In this document: in pieces, positions 43,117 through 52,212 of the stretch
How the letters are laid out: every line of letters begins with the position of its first letter
Numbering within the stretch: the first letter of the stretch is position 1
Source of the DNA: Caballeronia sordidicola
GTDB taxonomy: Bacteria; Pseudomonadota; Gammaproteobacteria; Burkholderiales; Burkholderiaceae
Direction: 5' to 3'
DNA length: 64,000 nt
Assembly (NCBI RefSeq): GCF_000729995.1
Contig: NZ_JNFG01000214.1
Location: forward strand, 62,001-126,000
Translations under genes and position numbers: made by a program
The notes under the pieces: generated by a model
Seen by the model: only the letters and a program-made list of their open reading frames with translations
Told to the model about the DNA's origin: nothing
Database searches by the model: none

Positions 43117-46100
43117 ATGAACATCCTCGTCCTTGACATCGATTCGTTCGTAGATCTCACGCGCTGGCGATGGGTGCTGAGGGACGCACATGGTCAGTTC
43201 CTTGGGGACCATGAGGTCAGGCTCGATCCGCGCGTTGCCGAGTACGAGGGCTTTCTCGATCTGGCACAGTACGTCTGGCGGCGAGCATCACCGGACCGGC
43301 CGGAGGAGGAAGCGGCAGAACTCGGAGCCTTTGGAGACTGGCTAAGCGATAATCTTTTCGGCACCCTGACGCGGATCATGCGCGATTATGCGCCGGTGAC
43401 TGTCCGGGTCGTCGTGCCTCGCGCCGCGGAGGCTCTTGTTCTGCGGCCCCTGGAGGCAACGACCATCGAGGGTGTTCCGCTTACGCTGGCAAACATCGCG
43501 CTCGTCTTCGAGGTTCTCGATGATCCAATAGCCCCGCGCGGAGAGGGCACCGGCGCTGCCGTTCGCATTCTGGCGGTTTTCAGTTTGCCGCCGGAGGAGT
43601 GCCCGCTAAATCTGCGCGAGGAACGGCAGGCTCTGCGCCGAATGGTTTCTGAACTAGAAGGTGGAGCGCGGCATGCCGCCATAGAGCTTCGAACACTCCA
43701 ATATGGCGCCACTCGCGAGACGTTGCGCGACGCACTGGACGAGGGCGAGGGTTGGGACATTGTCCATTTTTCGGGTCATGGGATGCCCGGTCAGCTCTCT
43801 CTGGAAAGCACAAACGGTTCGAGAGACGTTGTAGACGCGGAGGAACTTGCTCAAATCCTGCGTGAGAACCGGACTCGACTGAAACTGGTCACGGTATCGG
43901 CGTGTCATTCAGGTGCAGGTTCGCTTGCCGCACTCTTGGCGGCAATTGGAATCGACCCACAAACTATCGGCCTGGACATCAGGGACGAGGCGTCTTCGGC
44001 GACGCCACCTATCGCGCGGGCCCTGGCGTCGGCTTTGGATTGCGCCGTTGTGGCCATGCGGTTCCCTGTTGAAGATCAGTTCGCTATTGGTTTTGCCGAT
44101 ACGCTCTACAGGCAGCTTCTCAACAAGCATGTCTGCCTTCCACAAGCGTTTCAACGCGCGGTAAAGGCAGCGGCAAACGCACCGCAAACCAGTCCGCTGT
44201 CTGCGGTGACACCCGCCTTGTTTGGCAGACAGTCTGTCGATCTGCGCCTCGCGCTGCCGAAAGTGACGCGCATGACATTTGCGCCCGCTGAAACCGGGAC
44301 GTTCAACTTTCCATCGGAACCGAACCGTTTCGTTGGACGCGTCGCGTTGATGACTCGGGCCAGTGCGGCGCTTGCCTTCTCAAGCGGCAAAGTGGGTGTG
44401 TTGTTCCATGGTATGGCAGGCGCCGGCAAGAGCGCGTGCGCAGTAGAACTGGCATACCACATGAGGCAGACGGCCAGGTTCAAGGCTTGGGTGTGGTTCG
44501 AGGCGCCCGATCGCGAGCGGGATACGGCAACGGCGCTTCGTGATCTGGCGATGGCAATGGAATCGCAACTTCCCGACTTCAAGATGCTACACGTGGTCGG
44601 CCGACAGGTCGATTTCGCGAAATGGCTGCCGCGCTTTAAAGCTCTTCTGGCACAGCAGGCCGTTCTGGTCGTGCTGGATAACATCGAGTCTCTCCTGACC
44701 AACGAGGGGCAATGGCGTGATCCGCAATTCGGACAGTTCGTTGAGGCGCTCCTTGCCCATAGCGGATTGTCACGCGTAATCCTTACCAGCCAAACTCGGC
44801 CGGCCCTGTTGCCGGCAGCCCTTTTGGTAGAACCTGTTCACTCCCTTTCGCTAGCAGAGGCGGCTCTGCTGATGAGCCGGCCGTCACGTCTGTACCGCTT
44901 TTTCAACGGGAATGCGGCCGAGCGCGCTCTCGCTCGCCGTCTGCTCAATGTTGTGCAGGGGCATCCAACGCTGATCAAGCTGGCAGAGGGGCTGGCGACT
45001 GACACGAGTGCGCTGGCGGCCCAGATCAAGCACACCGAAGCGGTATGGAGGGCAGATGGCAGTCCCATCGACGCATTCTTCCACTACGGCGAAAGTCAAG
45101 TGTCAGACCGAGGTTTCATTTCGGCGCTCGCTGATTGGACGGATCGTGCGGTAGCCGCCTTGCCGCCGGCCAGCAGGGCTTTCCTGCAAATCCTCTGTGT
45201 GATCGAGGCTGACGACAGGACGGATAGCGTGCTCAATGCGGTATGGGGAAGCCTTGCTGCTGCCATCGAGATGCCGGCGCTGCCAGATCTTCCTGACGAC
45301 GATTTGTGTGCGCCTGTTCTGCGAGCTGGATTGATCGCGCGCACGGCGGAAGCGGACGTTGTCGGCTGGTCGATTCACCCGGCCATTACGGCCCGTGAGG
45401 TGGCGACCACAAATCCCGCGCTTCGTAGGTCGGTCGACGAAACGCTCGCAGGTTTTTGGTCGTCCGCCTATCAGTGGAGTCAGACTGCCGAAACGCAGGG
45501 GGCCGGAAAACTGCTTGTGCGCAGCGGAATTTCCGCCGCTCCGTACCTGCTACGCCTCGGTAACTGGGGGGCCGCCAGCGCTTATCTTGAGCATGTTCTG
45601 CTCCGTGATGACTCGTCGGCAACCGCAGCTGCGGTATTGCCATGGCTCAGGAAGATTGCTGGCGCCACGAGCGGCACAGCCGAGGAACTTTACGACCGGG
45701 CAAAGCTAGCTCGTGCGCTCAGATCGATCGGTCAAAATGCGGAAGCCGAAGAGGAAATGCGCCAGGTTCTCGCGGCTGCGGTTGATCGCGGACAGTTTCG
45801 TGTGGCTTCTGCAGTGGCCGGAGATCTCACCAATTGGATCACGTTGGCCGGGACGCTCGATGATGCCTTGGCCATGGCCGATAGGAAGATTGCGTATTCA
45901 AAAGCTGCGGGCCTGGGGCCGTGGACGCAACTCGCCGACGAGGGTAAGAGACTCGTCGTGAAGTCCGCCAAGGGGCGCTTTCAGGAAGTATTGAATACAG
46001 TGCTGTTGCTACAGGAGCGCCTCGCAGGGCTGCCGGAAGCCGGCGAGAACGAGACCGCAATACCCTGGAATGTGCGCGAGACGCTCCTTGATATTGGGCG

Positions 46101-46794
46101 GTCTGCGTCTCTTCAACTGAGACAATGGGATCGTGCACTGCAACTGAATGAGCAGATCAAAAAGAGCCAGGCTGAGCGCAATGCGGGGGATCTTCAACAA
46201 GCAAAAATTGAATTCAATGACTACCAGCCGCTGATTGAGCTACAGAGCTATGGCGACGTTCGCAAGCTCATCAACCGCTGCCGCAGGACGTTCGAACGCG
46301 AAGACGACATCGATGGCCTGGCTGCCATCTTCTCGGCAACCGCAAGTCTGGAACATGCGCTCCATGGTCCCGGTGCCGCGATACCGTTTGAAGAAAGGGC
46401 TCTGCGTTACCACTATCGCGCGGGGATGCCTGGTACCTGCGCGCTTAGCCATTACAATCTGTCGAATTACATTTTGTGGGGCCACGGAGCGCCTATCCGT
46501 TCGATTGCCCACCGTCTGGCTGCCATTACCATAGGTCTCCTGACGCAGTCAAACATGTTGAAAACGGGCTTCAACGCATTCGTCGTCGAGATATTGTCAC
46601 TCGGTGCCAAGGCCCGCGAGGCAATGCCGACGACGTTTGCAGACCTGTGCACGACTGTCCAGGCCATAGAAGGCGTATATTTTGACACCTTGATCCAGTC
46701 GCTCAACACCGAAGGCGCCAACCTCGATAATCTCGTGCTTGCCTTGGTCGAGCAGGGCTTCAAGTTGGCCGAAGGTACAACAGGCTTGGGTTAG
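43117..46794 (+). CDS. CHAT protease + NB-ARC-type NTPase + TPR-like repeats, 1225 aa
   Basis: Residues 1-145 form an N-terminal module starting MNILVLDIDSF. Residues 150-370 are CHAT: His221 in 'WDIVHFSGHG' and Cys263 in 'VTVSACHSGAG', both intact. About 400-720 is a STAND-type NTPase with Walker A 'GMAGAGKS' (432-439), Walker B 'VLVVLDNIESL' (Asp521) and a winged-helix-like part. About 800-1220 is helical repeats of TPR type ('RALRSIGQNAEAEEEMRQVL', 'EERALRYHYRAG'). This is the classical layout of a self-contained sensor-protease: repeats bind a trigger, the NTPase oligomerises, CHAT is switched on. Known relatives act in abortive defence and programmed cell death. The RBS before the ATG is weak. 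Downstream is gene-free. Confidence 0.86.
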   Translation: MNILVLDIDSFVDLTRWRWVLRDAHGQFLGDHEVRLDPRVAEYEGFLDLAQYVWRRASPDRPEEEAAELGAFGDWLSDNLFGTLTRIMRDYAPVTVRVVVPRAAEALVLRPLEATTIEGVPLTLANIALVFEVLDDPIAPRGEGTGAAVRILAVFSLPPEECPLNLREERQALRRMVSELEGGARHAAIELRTLQYGATRETLRDALDEGEGWDIVHFSGHGMPGQLSLESTNGSRDVVDAEELAQILRENRTRLKLVTVSACHSGAGSLAALLAAIGIDPQTIGLDIRDEASSATPPIARALASALDCAVVAMRFPVEDQFAIGFADTLYRQLLNKHVCLPQAFQRAVKAAANAPQTSPLSAVTPALFGRQSVDLRLALPKVTRMTFAPAETGTFNFPSEPNRFVGRVALMTRASAALAFSSGKVGVLFHGMAGAGKSACAVELAYHMRQTARFKAWVWFEAPDRERDTATALRDLAMAMESQLPDFKMLHVVGRQVDFAKWLPRFKALLAQQAVLVVLDNIESLLTNEGQWRDPQFGQFVEALLAHSGLSRVILTSQTRPALLPAALLVEPVHSLSLAEAALLMSRPSRLYRFFNGNAAERALARRLLNVVQGHPTLIKLAEGLATDTSALAAQIKHTEAVWRADGSPIDAFFHYGESQVSDRGFISALADWTDRAVAALPPASRAFLQILCVIEADDRTDSVLNAVWGSLAAAIEMPALPDLPDDDLCAPVLRAGLIARTAEADVVGWSIHPAITAREVATTNPALRRSVDETLAGFWSSAYQWSQTAETQGAGKLLVRSGISAAPYLLRLGNWGAASAYLEHVLLRDDSSATAAAVLPWLRKIAGATSGTAEELYDRAKLARALRSIGQNAEAEEEMRQVLAAAVDRGQFRVASAVAGDLTNWITLAGTLDDALAMADRKIAYSKAAGLGPWTQLADEGKRLVVKSAKGRFQEVLNTVLLLQERLAGLPEAGENETAIPWNVRETLLDIGRSASLQLRQWDRALQLNEQIKKSQAERNAGDLQQAKIEFNDYQPLIELQSYGDVRKLINRCRRTFEREDDIDGLAAIFSATASLEHALHGPGAAIPFEERALRYHYRAGMPGTCALSHYNLSNYILWGHGAPIRSIAHRLAAITIGLLTQSNMLKTGFNAFVVEILSLGAKAREAMPTTFADLCTTVQAIEGVYFDTLIQSLNTEGANLDNLVLALVEQGFKLAEGTTGLG

Positions 46795-47229
46795 ACCTGG
46801 AATCCAAATGGCGATTCACTTGCTGACGGGATAAGGTCAGTGATCTGTTCGCACGGTGGCAGTTGCTGACCCCTCCCTGGTCGCCGGCATCCGGCTTTAG
46901 TGCCGCACCGCTCTCAACTAGTGTGGTCCCCGGGCGATGCAATCAGGTGGCGTCCTGACCTGCTATGGGTTTGAACAACCACGGGTACTGCTCGTTCAAC
47001 TGCTCCTGATGCTCTGGCAAATCCTTTGCCCCGGCAACCGCACAATAGCCGCGCGGTCCGATCTAGTGGTGCGGATGCAGGTTGGTGATGTCGCTATTTC
47101 AAGAGGGTTTGATAAATGAAGCGCCAAATAGGTGCGGCGTAAGCGCCCGGTCATCCCATCTTGACCTGTAGGTACCGAGCGCGTTGACTACGAGGCCTCA
47201 TCGGGCCCGAATATTACGGCCGAGAAAAA
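46795..47229. other. Intergenic stretch, no convincing gene
   Basis: A 60-codon plus ORF (46937-47119) with a hydrophobic middle is the only candidate, without RBS or motif. I see no repeat or RNA. It separates the last CHAT gene from the recombination module. Confidence 0.35.
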
Positions 47230-48276
47230 TCAAAGCTTTTTCGTGCGCGGCGATTTGCGCACTGGCGCATTGCTTGTGCGTACGCCAGCGGTCTGCTTTG
47301 TCTTCGGCACCTTCTGATTTGTGGTGGCATTCTTCAGTGATAGCGCCAGTTGGTCTCGCTGCTCACGTGCCTGCGCCGCTTCATCGATATAACGCGCGTT
47401 CACGGTGCGCAGCGCATCCAGCTTACCCTCCAGCACACCGACTTGCTGACGCAGATTACCGACTTGCCCTTGCAGCTTCTGCACGTCGTCGCGATGCCGG
47501 GCGTCCCCCTGCTCCCGTTTTCGCGCAGCGGCGTCAAGTTCCTTCTGCAAGCGCGCGGTCGCCTGCCGCTCACGGTCGATTTCTAGCAGCGGCCGAGTTT
47601 CGGCGGCTTTGAGTCGCTCCTGCGCCAGCCTGCCGTCGGCGCGCAGCTTGTCCAGTTCAGAAGCGAAGTCATGGCGGGCGGTTTCAAGCGCTCGCTGCAA
47701 CTGCTGCTCGCCCTTTTGCGCAAGGCCCAGTTGGTCTTGTAACGCGGATGCAGCGGCCACGGAGATAGCCAGCGCCTGGTCAAGTTCCGTGACGCGGGTT
47801 TGCGCTCCGTCCAGCGCCGCCGCACTGCCTGTCAGTTCCTGCCGCAACTTGTCGCGTTCGGCCTCGGCCTGAGCCTCCCGAGCCAGCGCCTCTGCGACCA
47901 AGCGTTGCGCCTCGAGCTGCGCGGCGGCCAACTCCTCTTGCGCCATATCGACCGCCCGCGTCCAGAGCGCGGCGGCCAGTTCACCGGTCGCGGACTGCAG
48001 TTCCGCCGGCAGGTCGGGGTGCTCGATGCGCACCCGGCTCTTTTCACGGAGAGTCGCCCAAAAACGCGTCAGCGCCTCGGCCGGCGCGTTCATGCTGCCC
48101 TTCTTCACCAGCTGATAGAGCCGGTTCGCGGTGGGCGTGATGCCGTGCCTAAAAAACAGCAGCACGCAGACCTCGCGATACAGCTCCTGTGTGCGCGGAA
48201 ACTGCGCGCGCAGCTGGTCGATTTCCTGCGCGATGTCCGCGTGCAATTGCGCCTCCAGGGCGGACGAAGCATCCAT
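47230..48276 (-). CDS. tnpT-like: TnpT/KfrA-like DNA-binding coiled-coil protein, 348 aa
   Basis: Residues 20-125 match a KfrA-type N-terminal DNA-binding domain (TQELYREVCVLLFFRHGITP, then 'NRLYQLVKKGSMNAPAEAL'). Residues 125-320 are an unbroken Ala/Glu/Gln/Arg coiled coil, and the C-terminus is basic (VPKTKQTAGVRTSNAPVRKS...). The gene is divergent from a tyrosine recombinase, with inverted repeats between them. This is the layout of tnpT-tnpS in Tn4651/Tn4652-type Tn3-family transposons, where TnpT binds the resolution site and helps TnpS resolve cointegrates. KfrA of plasmids is the other relative. The TnpT assignment rests on this layout; DNA binding is well supported by the domain. A degenerate copy lies at 13967-14290. 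Confidence 0.8.
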   Translation of the reverse strand: MDASSALEAQLHADIAQEIDQLRAQFPRTQELYREVCVLLFFRHGITPTANRLYQLVKKGSMNAPAEALTRFWATLREKSRVRIEHPDLPAELQSATGELAAALWTRAVDMAQEELAAAQLEAQRLVAEALAREAQAEAERDKLRQELTGSAAALDGAQTRVTELDQALAISVAAASALQDQLGLAQKGEQQLQRALETARHDFASELDKLRADGRLAQERLKAAETRPLLEIDRERQATARLQKELDAAARKREQGDARHRDDVQKLQGQVGNLRQQVGVLEGKLDALRTVNARYIDEAAQAREQRDQLALSLKNATTNQKVPKTKQTAGVRTSNAPVRKSPRTKKL

Positions 48277-48729
48277 GGCGAGCAGTTCCGGAGAATGAAT
48301 ATGTTGATAATATAACGTATAACGTTAATTAACTTGAAATAGAAGATTGAATTTAGACATTATGACGATAATGTCGAGTAAAATGACGCATTGTGCGAAT
48401 TGAGCATCTCCCGTCGGTTTAAGCAAATGTGTACCCATTCTTAAAGACTTTTTGTTCCCAGCCCCTGGACCGAAATCGTCGTGCTGATGCACTTGGCAGC
48501 CGGTGTTGGGCTCAACCGACGACCGGCAACGCGGAACATTGACGGGCACGAACCGGGCAACGATGATCCGGGACGCCAGCAACCCTACAAAATTGCTTAA
48601 TGTGTCAGCCGAAGGAACAATTTTGGTTAAAACTTTTTAAAGCAAATTTGTTCCCAATGATTGACGTTGCCGCCAACTTGCCATTACTTGACGGGAACAA
48701 AATTACTTAAACCAACGCCTCTCCCCGTC
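48277..48729. promoter_or_regulatory. Resolution-site-like intergenic region with inverted repeats
   Basis: Between the divergent TnpT-like and TnpS-like genes. A paired site at 48614-48654 has arms GGAACAATTTTGGTTAA and TTAAAGCAAATTTGTTCC in opposite orientation with a 6-base spacer, as expected for a tyrosine recombinase core site. Related half-sites occur at 48418-48437 (TTTAAGCAAATGTGTACCCA), 48440-48459, 48588-48602 and 48693-48713 (GGGAACAAAATTACTTAAACC). These could be TnpT accessory sites. The region is also AT-rich enough at 48300-48380 for promoters of both genes. Confidence 0.65.
48614..48654. repeat. Probable core recombination site of the TnpS-like recombinase
   Basis: Arms 48614-48630 and 48637-48654 share the pattern GGAACAA-TTTG-TTAA in inverted orientation, with a 6-base central spacer (48631-48636, AACTTT). 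Arm length and spacing fit strand exchange by a tyrosine recombinase. Confidence 0.6.
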
Positions 48730-49923
48730 ATGCCGTTTCCTGAGCCCCTCCGCGTGTCCGACGGCACCCTCGTGCCGCTTGAGCAGTTTTCTTTGCCGGC
48801 CGAGCTCGACGGTGGCCTCGGCACGAACCGCGCGCTCGGCACCCGTCCTCAAATTGCTGCGCAAAACGACGTCGACGCCATAACGGCGTGGCTCGCGCGC
48901 TTCGTCGACACGAAGGCGACCTTCGATACCTATCGCAAGGAGTCCGAACGCCTTCTGCTGTGGTCGACCACCGAACTGCGCAAACCGCTCTCCTCGCTCA
49001 CGCACGAAGACCTGCTCCTCTATCGGCGTTTTCTGGCAGACCCACAACCGGCGCAGCGTTGGGTCATGACCGGCCGCAAAGTGGCCCGAGCGGATCCGAA
49101 ATGGCGGCCGTTCGCGGGACCGCTCTCCCCCAGCAGCGCGCGACAAGCGTTTGTCATTCTGAATACGCTTTTCGCCTGGCTGGTTAATGCGGGCTACCTG
49201 GCCGGAAATCCGCTGTCGCTCTCGCGCCAACGCGCCCGCAAGGCCAAGCCGAGGGTGACGCGCTTTCTGGAGGACGATCTCTGGCAGGCCGTCAAAACCT
49301 CGATCGACGCGATGCCTCGTGACAGTGCGCGCGAGCGAGAACACTACCTGCGCGTGCGCTGGCTGATCTCGCTGTTATATCTGATGGGGCTGCGCATCTC
49401 GGAAGTCGTGAGCAACCCGATGGGAGGCTTTTTTAGACGGCGCGATCGCGATGGCCAGGACCGATGGTGGCTGACGATCGTCGGCAAGGGCGACAAGGAG
49501 CGTTTGCTGCCGGCGACGACCGAACTGATGGCGGAGCTCACACGCTATCGCCGGCACTACGGTCTGGCTGCCCTCCCCTATGGCGGCGAAACGACACCAC
49601 TGTTACTGCCGATCGGCGGAACTCACCGGACGATGACACGGGGCGCCGTGCACCTGATCATCAAACAGGTGTTCGATAATGCGATCGGGCACTTGCAATC
49701 GACGGGCGAAGCGCATGAGCGCGCCGCGGATCGGTTGCGCCAGGCGTCTGCCCATTGGCTGCGGCACACAGCTGGCTCGCACATGATGGATGGGCAAGTC
49801 GATCTGCGATACGTCCGGGACAACCTGGGGCATGATTCGATCTCGACGACGAGCCAGTACCTGCACGCGGACGACGACGACCGTCACCGTGCCACAGAGG
49901 CCGGATTGAGACTCAACTGGTAG
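48730..49923 (+). CDS. tnpS-like: Tyrosine recombinase (TnpS-like), 397 aa
   Basis: Site-specific recombinase with an intact catalytic set: R222 (GLRISEV), K253 (VGKGDKER), H342-x-x-R345 (AHWLRHTAG), H368 (NLGHDS) and nucleophile Y377 (TSQYLHA). The core-binding domain is about 40-165. The ATG at 48730 gives a natural N-terminus (MPFPEPLRVSDG); a TTG at 48661 in frame would start inside the inverted-repeat region and is rejected. Divergent from the TnpT-like gene, so it probably resolves cointegrates or excises DNA between copies of the site. Long compared with TnpS of Tn4651 (about 320), so it may be another branch of the family. Confidence 0.85.
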   Translation: MPFPEPLRVSDGTLVPLEQFSLPAELDGGLGTNRALGTRPQIAAQNDVDAITAWLARFVDTKATFDTYRKESERLLLWSTTELRKPLSSLTHEDLLLYRRFLADPQPAQRWVMTGRKVARADPKWRPFAGPLSPSSARQAFVILNTLFAWLVNAGYLAGNPLSLSRQRARKAKPRVTRFLEDDLWQAVKTSIDAMPRDSAREREHYLRVRWLISLLYLMGLRISEVVSNPMGGFFRRRDRDGQDRWWLTIVGKGDKERLLPATTELMAELTRYRRHYGLAALPYGGETTPLLLPIGGTHRTMTRGAVHLIIKQVFDNAIGHLQSTGEAHERAADRLRQASAHWLRHTAGSHMMDGQVDLRYVRDNLGHDSISTTSQYLHADDDDRHRATEAGLRLNW

Positions 49924-50312
49924 CAATTTGACCGTCGATTCGAGCTCTCATAAATTGGTCGGTGACCGGGCCGCGCCGAGCGGCCGCTATGCAAATATCA
50001 ACATAGCGACCCGTTGCTGCCTGTCGATCTAAAGCGGCGTCGACGCCCGTTGAAGAACAACGGCCGGTTGCCAGCGGGTATAGCCTCCCGGCCGACGCGG
50101 CGGGTCGGGAGACACGCAGGCGCGCCTCATCGCGTCACACAAACGACCCCGACAAGTGTTTATTGTTCGGAAATGCCCGGGGTCCGTAGCCCGTCTTAGC
50201 GCGCGATCAATTTGCGACTTCACCACGCGTCGTACGAAGTTTTCCCCGATAATGACGCCCAGTCAGGGATGAGCGTCGATGCGCCTAGGTCCCATCGCTA
50301 CGGGAGGTCACC
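49924..50312. other. Intergenic stretch, no gene seen
   Basis: About 390 bases, including an Arg-rich chance ORF on each strand. It marks the change from the mobile module to a transporter gene. No RNA gene or att-like repeat could be defined. Confidence 0.4.
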
Positions 50313-51233
50313 ATGCATCTCGCCGGCACCATACTTCCTATCTTTGCCATCATCCTAACGGGATGGCTTGCCGGCGCCCTCGGCTACCTGCCGCGCGCGC
50401 TGGCTGCGCCGCTGATGCGCTTTGCCTACTACGTGGCGATGCCGTCCCTGGTCTTCCAGACGATTGCCGACGAGTCGCTTCACTCGCTCCTTGACTGGCG
50501 CTTTCTTGCTGCGTTCGGCGGGGGTTCCATGATCTGCTTTGCGGCCGTAGCGATGTTTGTGCGAATCGCGTGCAGCGCAGGCGTGGGAAAGAGCGGAATA
50601 CTGGCCGCTGCCGTGTCGATGACGAACACCGGATTCGTCGCACTCCCTATATTGAAGACGCTTTTTGGCCAGCCGGGAGTGCTCGCAGCTGCGATTGCGA
50701 CCGTATTCGTCGGCGCGATGATGTTTCCAATACTGGTTCTACTGCTCGAGATTGGGCGATACGACACATCGCACAACGTACGGACGGCCGCGCTGATGCG
50801 GCAGATCGCCACCAATCCCGTAATCCTTGCCACGATTTTCGCACTGCTTTGGTCGATCCTCGGTTCGGAACTGCCCGGGCCGGTCGCGTCGTTTCTCACG
50901 ATGCTGGGCGAAGCCTTGACGCCATGCGCGCTGTTTGCAATTGGACTTGATCTGACACTCTCCGAACTGCGCGAACGCTTGGGTCTCTATGCGTTGCTCA
51001 CGGCGCTTAAGCTGGCCATCATGCCACTCGTGGTCTACGCGCTTTGCCTTGCGGCACACCTCGACCGGACGGCGACTGTAGCCGCTGTTGTGTGCTCTGC
51101 CGTGCCCACCGCCAAGAGCGCGTACGTGCTCGCGGTTGAATACGACGTCGAAAAGACCGTAGTGGGCGCAGTGATCTCGATGACTACGCTCTTTTCCGTC
51201 ATCACGCTGCTCGGTTGGCTTTACATTCTGTAG
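50313..51233 (+). CDS. AEC-family (auxin efflux carrier type) transporter, 306 aa
   Basis: Inner-membrane protein with about ten hydrophobic segments and the typical AEC layout: an N-terminal half (TILPIFAIILTGWLAG..., 'AYYVAMPSLVF') and a C-terminal half ('TPCALFAIGLDL', 'PLVVYALCL', 'SAVPTAKSAYVLA'). The family moves organic anions such as malate or malonate, or auxin-like acids. A purine-rich site (GGGAGG) precedes the ATG. It lies alone between the recombination module and an IS6 element. The substrate cannot be told from sequence. Confidence 0.87.
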   Translation: MHLAGTILPIFAIILTGWLAGALGYLPRALAAPLMRFAYYVAMPSLVFQTIADESLHSLLDWRFLAAFGGGSMICFAAVAMFVRIACSAGVGKSGILAAAVSMTNTGFVALPILKTLFGQPGVLAAAIATVFVGAMMFPILVLLLEIGRYDTSHNVRTAALMRQIATNPVILATIFALLWSILGSELPGPVASFLTMLGEALTPCALFAIGLDLTLSELRERLGLYALLTALKLAIMPLVVYALCLAAHLDRTATVAAVVCSAVPTAKSAYVLAVEYDVEKTVVGAVISMTTLFSVITLLGWLYIL

Positions 51234-51247
51234 CGCGGACTCACCAT

Positions 51248-52076
51248 GGCGTTGTCAACTTGCCGCGAGTGAGACGGCACGATGACCGGTGCGACGATCG
51301 GTCAGAAAGCGATCGGCGGATTTTGGGTGACTTCGGCGAATTCGCGCCAAGCGGCGAACCGAGCAGCAAGCTGTTTGCGATAAAGCGAAGCGCGCAGCAG
51401 ATGCCGCTTGAGAGCGAAATGTTGCCTGATTGGTCCGAAGCACGAGAGAAATTTCTGTGTGCGTTTCGGGTCGCGAAAGCCACGCATGCGACGCTCGCGC
51501 TCACGCGTCGGTTGGTGGCTATTCTCTGCGCGGTTGTTCAGCCGGGCTGCCGCTTTGACGAACACGTGCTTCACGTTCGCCAACTCGGGGATCTCAGCCT
51601 TGGCCGCGGGGTAGCTGCGCAACTGATCGGTGACGATCTTGCGCGGCACGGGGTTCGAGCGCAGCACACGCTTGAAGAAACGTTTGGCCGCGGCTTTGTC
51701 GCGCCGCTTTTGTAACAAGATATCGAGTTCGGCGCCATGCTCGTCGACCGCACGCCACAGCAGGTGCGGTTCACCACGCAGCCTGACGAACATCTCGCCG
51801 AGGTGCCATGTGCTACCCGGCTTACGTCGCACCGCTTTGACCCGGTGAGCGAAGCCCTTGCCAAACTTATCGCACCAGCATCGGACTGTCTCGTATGTCA
51901 CCGTCACACCGCGCTCGAAGAGCAGTTCCTCGATGTCGCGCAAGCTCAACTGGAAGCGGAATACCAGCGCACAGCGCAACTGATGACCTCGGCTGGGAAA
52001 CGGTGACCGTGATAGAGCGATTTCGATTTCTTCATCACGCCATCTTACGTGACCGGCCCAGCAACCTGACAACGCC
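51248..52076. mobile_element. IS6-family insertion sequence, inactivated
   Basis: 829 bp, bounded by terminal inverted repeats: GGCGTTGTCAACTTG at 51248-51262 and the complement GGCGTTGTCAGGTTG at 52062-52076 (13 of 15 identical). Size and TIR style fit IS6 elements. The flanking 8-mers (CTCACCAT and CCCCTGAC) do not match, so no target duplication remains; the insertion is old or arose by recombination. Confidence 0.8.
51302..52035 (-). pseudogene. tnpA: IS6-family DDE transposase, frameshifted and missing a catalytic Asp
   Basis: Clear IS6-type transposase: 'RFQLSLRDIEELLFERG', 'WCDKFGKGFAHRVKAVRRKP', 'AVDEHGAELDILLQKRRDK', 'KIVTDQLRSYPAAKAEIP', 'NNRAENSHQPTRERER'. Two lesions are visible. 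The original start (ATG at 52035, MKKSKSLYHGHRFPAEVISC) is out of frame with the rest because one T is missing near 51958-51962. The first DDE Asp, normally in 'HLDEMF', is Gly ('HLGEMF', codon at 51797-51799). The other two catalytic residues (D of VTDQL, E of RAENSH) remain. The enzyme is almost certainly dead. Confidence 0.9.
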
Positions 52077-52090
52077 CCCCTGACCAACCA

Positions 52091-52160
52091 GGGGTAATCG
52101 TCCTTTTCGTGCAAAATCTGGCGGTTTGTTTCGAAATGACAATAAAAATCAATGACTTGC
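52091..52160 (+). repeat. Repeat copy B: GGGG-starting transposon-end-like sequence
   Basis: Starts GGGG, then TTTTCGTGC, AAAATCTGGCGGTTT and AATCAATGACTTGC, matching copy A at 26761-26830 in order and spacing. A shorter related piece, TGCAAAATTTGGCGCTTTT, follows at 52196-52214. Probably the end of a Tn3-like or other transposon, 14 bases outside the IS6 element. Confidence 0.55.
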
Positions 52161-52212
52161 TGTGACCGAGATTTCGCGAAACCGCGTCCTTTAGATGCAA
52201 AATTTGGCGCTT

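Noticed and set aside
48661..48729. Extended TTG start of the right-hand recombinase
   Set aside because: Would translate part of the inverted-repeat region; the ATG at 48730 gives a normal N-terminus.
51240..52084. Target-site duplication of the IS6 element
   Set aside because: The flanking 8-mers differ (CTCACCAT and CCCCTGAC), so no duplication is present.
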